From Thermoanaerobaculia bacterium (lineage in GTDB: Bacteria > Acidobacteriota > Thermoanaerobaculia > Gp7-AA8), in NCBI GenBank assembly GCA_023700825.1, contig JAMPYE010000213.1, forward strand, positions 1 to 7,075: DNA of 7,075 bases. The letters run 5' to 3'. Below the pieces are notes generated by a model. That model had not been told where the DNA came from. It made no database searches and was given only the letters and a program-made list of their open reading frames with translations. The position numbers were made by a program, and so were the translations under genes. Shown here piece by piece: positions 6,640 to 7,075 of the stretch. Position 1 is the stretch's first letter. Each line of letters opens with the position of its first letter.

Positions 6640-6887
6640 GCGATTTGACGTGTGCCCGTGGAGTGGATCTCCTGATGGACTACCTGGAGGGCGTCCTCTC
6701 CGTCGCCGTGAAGGAGTCGATCGACCGGCACGTCGGAGGATGTCCTCGATGCCTCGCGTTCGTCGCGTCGTACCGCGAGACACCCCGGGTGCTGCGTGAC
6801 GCGACCGCTGAGGAGATTCCTGCCGATACGAAGCGCCGTCTCGAGAAGTTCGTGCGCGAGCTGTCGAAGCGGTCGCCGGAGCGCTGA
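6636..6887 (+). CDS. Zinc-finger anti-sigma factor (ZAS-like), soluble, 83 aa
   Basis: The protein has the zinc-binding anti-sigma pattern: Cys6, then LLMDYLEGVLS (12-22), then HVGGCPRC with His32, Cys36 and Cys39 in the H-x3-C-x2-C arrangement. In characterised relatives this fold binds region 2/4 of the partner ECF factor and keeps it from RNA polymerase, and in some members oxidation of the cysteines or loss of zinc releases the sigma factor. The remaining 40 or so residues form a charged helical tail with no membrane segment, so it should act in the cytoplasm rather than sense across the membrane. Its start overlaps the sigma stop (ATGA), which usually reflects coupled, near-stoichiometric production. 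The sensed signal is not visible; redox or metal stress is a reasonable guess from the cysteine ligands and the neighbouring genes. Confidence 0.88.
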   Translation: MSDLTCARGVDLLMDYLEGVLSVAVKESIDRHVGGCPRCLAFVASYRETPRVLRDATAEEIPADTKRRLEKFVRELSKRSPER

Positions 6888-6943
6888 GCGCCTGGAAGGT
6901 GACGCCACCGGTCACGAGTTCCGGTGCGATGCGGACCGCGGCA

Positions 6944-6953
6944 GTGGTGCAAT
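6944..6953 (+). promoter_or_regulatory. Possible extended -10 promoter element
   Basis: GTGGTGCAAT is identical to the decamer at 178-187, and both are preceded by CGCGGC a few bases upstream. Read as TG-N-TGCAAT it would start a transcript near 6960, pointing toward the right edge of the window. No clear -35 is seen. Any gene it serves begins outside the window or very near its end. Confidence 0.25.
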
Positions 6954-6976
6954 AGGATCGGAGATCACGTTGATCG

Positions 6977-7006
6977 AGGCCGCGCGCAATCGCGCGGTCT
7001 TTCTCT
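6977..7006 (+). terminator. Intrinsic terminator-like hairpin after the sigma operon
   Basis: CCGCGCG (6980-6986) and CGCGCGG (6991-6997) form a perfect 7-pair G/C stem around a CAAT loop, extendable by A-U, G-C and G-U pairs. A T-rich tail TCTTTCTCT (6998-7006) follows. It lies about 90 bases after the anti-sigma stop, so it probably ends the DUF1059-sigma-anti-sigma transcript. The tail is interrupted by C residues, so efficiency is uncertain. Confidence 0.6.
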
Positions 7007-7015
7007 CGAAATCCG

Positions 7016-7032
7016 GCACCCCGCCGGGGTGC
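7016..7032. repeat. Perfect GC-rich inverted repeat
   Basis: GCACCCC (7016-7022) and GGGGTGC (7026-7032) pair perfectly around a GCC loop, 10 bases after the T-rich tail of the preceding hairpin. No T-run follows. It could be a second termination stem, an operator or a leader hairpin of a gene beyond the window. Confidence 0.5.
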
Positions 7033-7075
7033 GTGAATTCAGTTCGCGTCGTTTCCGGTGGCGGCGCCCCGCCCG

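Noticed and set aside
5584..6915. A 443-residue minus-strand frame opposite the DUF1059, sigma and anti-sigma genes
   Set aside because: It runs antisense to three recognisable genes and through the divergent promoter region, with no domain visible.
7031..7075. A gene starting at the GTG near 7031
   Set aside because: The frame stays open to the window edge, but it is only 15 codons, starts inside a hairpin and has no ribosome binding site.

Overview
This is a GC-rich window, by eye around two thirds G+C, with bacterial gene structure. It probably comes from a soil or sediment lineage such as Acidobacteriota or a deltaproteobacterial/myxobacterial relative. That placement rests only on base composition, long G/C-ending reading frames and gene content, so it is weak. 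There is no RNA gene, insertion sequence, CRISPR array or phage gene.

Layout. Bases 1-209 are non-coding and hold an imperfect long inverted repeat, a short TCGCCTY tandem repeat and a possible extended -10 promoter. Bases 210-4823 (+) encode one 1537-residue protein. It has an N-terminal long-chain acyl-CoA synthetase-like adenylating domain, a long mostly helical middle that includes a segment resembling a degenerate kinase fold, and a C-terminal GNAT acyltransferase domain. A short convergent spacer follows (4824-4970). Bases 4971-5672 (-) encode a MOSC protein of the YcbX/mARC type with its molybdenum-binding cysteine motif. A divergent intergenic region (5673-5826) separates it from a three-gene plus-strand operon: a DUF1059 small metal-binding protein (5827-6024), an ECF sigma factor (6034-6639) and a zinc-binding anti-sigma factor (6636-6887, ATGA overlap with the sigma gene). 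The window ends with a terminator-like hairpin and a second hairpin.

The most interesting signal lies between the MOSC gene and the DUF1059 gene. The same bipartite element, TGTCACA-N10-CGCGGCATC, occurs once on each strand with identical spacing, the two copies pointing outward. Each sits about 40 bases upstream of the start codon it faces. This looks like a pair of back-to-back ECF promoters. The simplest model is that the encoded sigma factor drives its own operon and the MOSC gene, and that the zinc-finger anti-sigma factor holds it in check. The four genes would then form a small stress regulon, plausibly redox- or metal-related, made of a sensor pair, a small metal-binding protein and a molybdenum-cofactor-type enzyme. 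The motif and gene order are seen directly; the regulatory circuit and its signal are inferred.

The large fusion protein has no evident functional link to that regulon. It is unusual in joining carboxylate activation to a GNAT acyltransferase in one chain.
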